Source: Enterobacter oligotrophicus
GTDB taxonomy: Bacteria > Pseudomonadota > Gammaproteobacteria > Enterobacterales > Enterobacteriaceae
DNA length: 64,000 bases
Assembly: GCF_009176645.1 (NCBI RefSeq)
Contig: NZ_AP019007.1
Coordinates: 434,001-498,000 of the forward strand
Reading direction: 5' to 3'
Under the pieces are notes generated by a model that saw only the letters and a program-made list of their open reading frames with translations, was not told where the DNA came from and searched no databases. A program made the translations under genes and the position numbers. Positions 61,242 to 64,000 of the stretch are shown here, in pieces. How positions within the stretch are numbered: the first letter of the stretch is position 1; the number at the start of each line of letters is the position of its first letter.

Positions 61242-62246
61242 TTATAACGGGTCTACTTTCAGGCAGGAAACCGCATGTCGGAAACTGCCCTCCAGAACCG
61301 GTCGCGTTTGTGCGCACTCCGGCCCTGCCATCGGACATCGCGTGCGGAATACGCAACCTGACGGCGGGTTAATCGGTGATGGCAACTCACCTTCGAGAAG
61401 CTGGATGGTTTTATTCTTTTCCAGATCGGGATCGGGAATCGGTACAGCAGACATTAACGCTCTGGTGTAGGGGTGCAGCGGATTGTGGTACACCTCATCG
61501 TAAGTGCCTAACTCGACAGCGTGGCCCAGATACATCACCAGTACGCGATCGGAAATGTGCTTAACGACGGCCAGGTCATGCGCGATAAAGATCAGCGACA
61601 ACCCCATCTCGCGCTGCAGTTTTTGCAGCAGGTTTACCACCTGCGCCTGGATAGAGACATCCAGTGCAGAAACCGGTTCATCACAGATGATCAATTTCGG
61701 TTCGAGGATCAGCGCACGCGCAATACCAATTCGCTGGCACTGGCCGCCGGAGAACTCGTGCGGATAGCGGTTGATGAGGTTCGGCAGCAGACCCACTTTC
61801 ATCATCATCGCTTTCACACGGTCGCGGACTTCCTGACGCGACATCTTCGGATGGTAAGTGCGCAGCGGCTCGGCAATAATCTCACCAATGGTCATACGTG
61901 GGTTGAGTGACGCCAGCGGGTCCTGGAAAATCATCTGGATATCACTGCGCACGTCGCGCCATTCGTCCGGCTTCATGCCCAGCAGGTCTTTACCCAGCCA
62001 GGCGACTTTACCGTCTGTCGCTTTAACCAGACCGATAATCGCGCGCGCAAACGTTGATTTCCCGCAGCCTGATTCCCCCACCACGCCCAGGGTTTCCCCC
62101 TCGTAGAGGCGTAGCGTGACACCATCGACCGCTTTCAGGGTTTTAGGTGGCTGCCAGAACCACTGTTTGCCGTCTTTGATATCAAAATGCACTTTGAGGT
62201 CAGCGATTTCGAGCAGCACATTGCGTTTTTCATCTATTGCATTCAT
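61242..62246 (-). CDS. oppF: Oligopeptide ABC transporter ATPase OppF
   Basis: A 334-residue ATPase with Walker A GESGCGKS, signature FSGGQCQRIG, Walker B LIICDEPVSALD and the C-terminal oligopeptide-transporter extension (PSGCVFRTRCPMAGPEC). Last gene of the opp operon. It overlaps oppD by 4 bp. It pairs with OppD to power oligopeptide import through OppBC. Confidence 0.96.
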   Translation of the reverse strand: MNAIDEKRNVLLEIADLKVHFDIKDGKQWFWQPPKTLKAVDGVTLRLYEGETLGVVGESGCGKSTFARAIIGLVKATDGKVAWLGKDLLGMKPDEWRDVRSDIQMIFQDPLASLNPRMTIGEIIAEPLRTYHPKMSRQEVRDRVKAMMMKVGLLPNLINRYPHEFSGGQCQRIGIARALILEPKLIICDEPVSALDVSIQAQVVNLLQKLQREMGLSLIFIAHDLAVVKHISDRVLVMYLGHAVELGTYDEVYHNPLHPYTRALMSAVPIPDPDLEKNKTIQLLEGELPSPINPPSGCVFRTRCPMAGPECAQTRPVLEGSFRHAVSCLKVDPL

Positions 62247-63256
62247 ACCAGTTCCTCCAGCGGCTTAAAGCAGGCGCGCAGACGGCCTGGGGCAAACGCA
62301 TCCAGCGGCGGAGCGCTGTTACAGATTTCCATCGCGTGCGGGCAACGTGGCTGGAACGGACAACCTTTCGGCAGGCGCAGCAGGTTTGGCGGATTCCCTG
62401 GAATGGTCAGCAGAGATTCGCCTTCTGCATCGAGACGTGGCACTGCGTTCAGCAGGCCAATCGAGTACGGATGCGCAGGGTGGTAGAACACATCACGCGC
62501 GTTGCCGTACTCCATGGTGCGCCCGGCATACATGACCAGCACCTTGTCACAGATACCGGCGACGACACCCAGATCGTGGGTAATCATAATGATTGCCGTG
62601 TTGAATTCGTGCTTAAGTTCATTCAACAGGGTCATGATTTGCGCCTGAACGGTCACATCCAGCGCCGTGGTAGGTTCATCAGCAATCAGCAGTTTTGGCC
62701 GACACAGCAGCGCCATCGCGATCATCACGCGCTGACGCATACCGCCCGAGAACTCGTGCGGGTACATGCGCATACGCTTACGGGCTTCCGGCATTTTTAC
62801 CGCATCCAGCATTTTCACGGATTCGTCAAACGCTTCGGCTTTGCCCAGCCCTTTATGCAGCATCAACACTTCCATCAGCTGTTCGCCAACGCGCATGTAC
62901 GGGTTTAGCGAGGTCATCGGGTCCTGAAAAATCATCGAAATCTGCTCGGCACGCAGTTTGTTCAGCTCCTGCTCCGGCAGGTTGAGGATCTCGCGACCGT
63001 TGAATTTCGCAGAACCGCCGATAACACCGTTCGCCGCCAGCAGACCCATCAGCGCAAACGCCGTCTGGGATTTCCCGGAGCCAGATTCGCCCACAATCCC
63101 CAATGTTTCACCTGCACGGAGGTTGAAATTGAGATCGTTTACAGCAGTTACGTCACCGTCTGGTGTTTTAAATGTCACCCGGAGGTCTTTCACATCCAGC
63201 AGAATGTTGCTCTGCCGTTGCGCCTGTGGCGCAGTTGCCGTTTCAATAATCGTCAT
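62243..63256 (-). CDS. oppD: Oligopeptide ABC transporter ATPase OppD
   Basis: A 337-residue ATPase with Walker A GESGSGKS, signature FSGGMRQRVM, Walker B LLIADEPTTALD and a cysteine-bearing C-terminal extension (PKGCPFQPRCPHAMEIC) that may hold an iron-sulfur cluster or disulfide in related proteins. It lies 11 bp after oppC and is coupled to oppF. Confidence 0.96.
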   Translation of the reverse strand: MTIIETATAPQAQRQSNILLDVKDLRVTFKTPDGDVTAVNDLNFNLRAGETLGIVGESGSGKSQTAFALMGLLAANGVIGGSAKFNGREILNLPEQELNKLRAEQISMIFQDPMTSLNPYMRVGEQLMEVLMLHKGLGKAEAFDESVKMLDAVKMPEARKRMRMYPHEFSGGMRQRVMIAMALLCRPKLLIADEPTTALDVTVQAQIMTLLNELKHEFNTAIIMITHDLGVVAGICDKVLVMYAGRTMEYGNARDVFYHPAHPYSIGLLNAVPRLDAEGESLLTIPGNPPNLLRLPKGCPFQPRCPHAMEICNSAPPLDAFAPGRLRACFKPLEELV

Positions 63257-63267
63257 GACGGCGCTCC

Positions 63268-64000
63268 TTAACGGTCTTTCGGATCGAGGGCATCACGCAG
63301 GCCATCGCCGATAAAGTTGAAACAAAACAGGGTAACGACCAGGAAGCCTGCCGGATACAACAGCAACCACGGCGACACTTCCATAGAGTTCGCGCCATCA
63401 CTCAGCAATGCGCCCCAGCTACTCAACGGCTCTTGTGTGCCCAGCCCCAAGAAGCTCAGGAAGGATTCGAACAGGATCATGCTTGGCACCAGCAGTGAGG
63501 CATATACCACCACCACACCCAGCACGTTCGGGACAATGTGGCGTACCACGATATTCCCCGTAGAAACACCCCCAACCTGCGCCGCTTCGATAAACTCTTT
63601 GCGTTTAAGGCTCAGCGTTTGCCCGCGCACGATACGCGCCATATCCAGCCAGGAAACCATTCCGATTGCCACGAAGATCAACAGGATATTCTGACCGAAG
63701 AAGGTCACCAGCAGGATCACGAAGAACATGAACGGGAAGGAGTTTAAGATCTCCAGCAGACGCATCATCACGGAGTCCACTTTTCCGCCCAGGTAGCCAG
63801 AAAGAGAGCCGTAAAGCGTGCCCAGGATCACCGCCACCAGCGCGGCGGCGATACCCACCATCAGCGAGATACGCCCGCCAATCGCCACACGAACCAGCAG
63901 GTCACGGCCTGAGGAGTCCGTCCCGAAATAGTGCCCGGACTCCATATCCGGCGCGCTGGACATCATGCCCCAGTCCGTATCGAAATAGGTGAATTGCGAC
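63268..64000 (-). CDS. oppC: Oligopeptide ABC transporter permease OppC (3' part, cut by window edge)
   Basis: About 244 of the roughly 302 residues are present; the frame is open to the right edge. The subfamily motif FGTDSSGRDLLVRVAIGG, the transmembrane segments and the ATPase-docking loop ([20 protein letters not shown]) are seen. It forms the inner-membrane channel with OppB, whose gene should lie just outside the window. Confidence 0.95.
   Translation of the reverse strand, partial: SQFTYFDTDWGMMSSAPDMESGHYFGTDSSGRDLLVRVAIGGRISLMVGIAAALVAVILGTLYGSLSGYLGGKVDSVMMRLLEILNSFPFMFFVILLVTFFGQNILLIFVAIGMVSWLDMARIVRGQTLSLKRKEFIEAAQVGGVSTGNIVVRHIVPNVLGVVVVYASLLVPSMILFESFLSFLGLGTQEPLSSWGALLSDGANSMEVSPWLLLYPAGFLVVTLFCFNFIGDGLRDALDPKDR

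Overview
The window is an ordinary-looking chromosomal segment of a member of the Enterobacteriaceae. Gene order and protein sequences follow the 28-30 minute region of the Escherichia coli K-12 map almost gene for gene (ycjMNOPQRST, psp, sap, fabI, rnb, yciT-osmB-pyrF, lapAB, acnA, cysB, topA, trp, ompW, tonB, clsA, opp). The lineage is not E. coli or Salmonella itself. An rpfF-type gene lies beside pdeR, yedEF sits behind trpA, leuE lies near tonB, and the puu cluster, pspE, yciGFE and kch are not at their K-12 places. An Enterobacter-like or related genus fits best, but that is inference from memory of gene order. I see no tRNA, rRNA, insertion sequence, prophage or CRISPR array.

Layout. 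Positions 1-8765 (minus strand) hold a sugar operon: glucosylglycerate phosphorylase YcjM, an ABC importer without its ATPase (YcjN, YcjO, YcjP), three enzymes that interconvert glucosides and gulosides through 3-keto sugars (YcjQ, YcjR, YcjS), and the start of kojibiose phosphorylase YcjT, cut by the window edge. A good sigma-70 promoter with a LacI-type operator lies in front of ycjM. Positions 8931-11659 are the phage-shock module: pspABCD behind a sigma-54 promoter, with the divergent activator gene pspF. sapABCDF follows directly at 11748-17027, then fabI, yciW and rnb.

Positions 21431-24288 are the most interesting part. pdeR, encoding a PAS-GGDEF-EAL protein with the N-terminal domain of RpfR, faces an RpfF-type crotonase gene. 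Their stop codons overlap. Together they look like a complete diffusible-signal-factor (cis-2 fatty acid) synthase/receptor pair wired to cyclic di-GMP.

Positions 24482-43841 are housekeeping: yciZ, yciT, osmB, yciH-pyrF, lapAB, pgpB, ribA, acnA, three microprotein genes (ymiA, yciX and a ymiC-like gene), cysB, topA, yciN, sohB, yciK-btuR, rluB and yciO-rnm. Convergent pairs usually share a bidirectional terminator. Positions 43918-50690 are the complete tryptophan operon with TrpR operator, leader peptide, attenuator, trpE, trpGD, trpCF, trpB, trpA and terminator. A small accessory patch follows (yedE-yedF and an orphan PTS IIB protein), then ompW, yciC-yciB-yciA, tonB and yciI. A second variable patch holds leuE, a lipoprotein gene and possibly a 39-residue protein. 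Next come yciY, clsA-yciU, a voltage-gated-type potassium channel with a zinc-ribbon tail, and the distal opp operon (oppF, oppD and most of oppC), cut by the right edge.

Start codons were chosen from ribosome-binding sites and from remembered lengths of the E. coli proteins. No database search was possible, so family names rest on recognised sequence and gene order.
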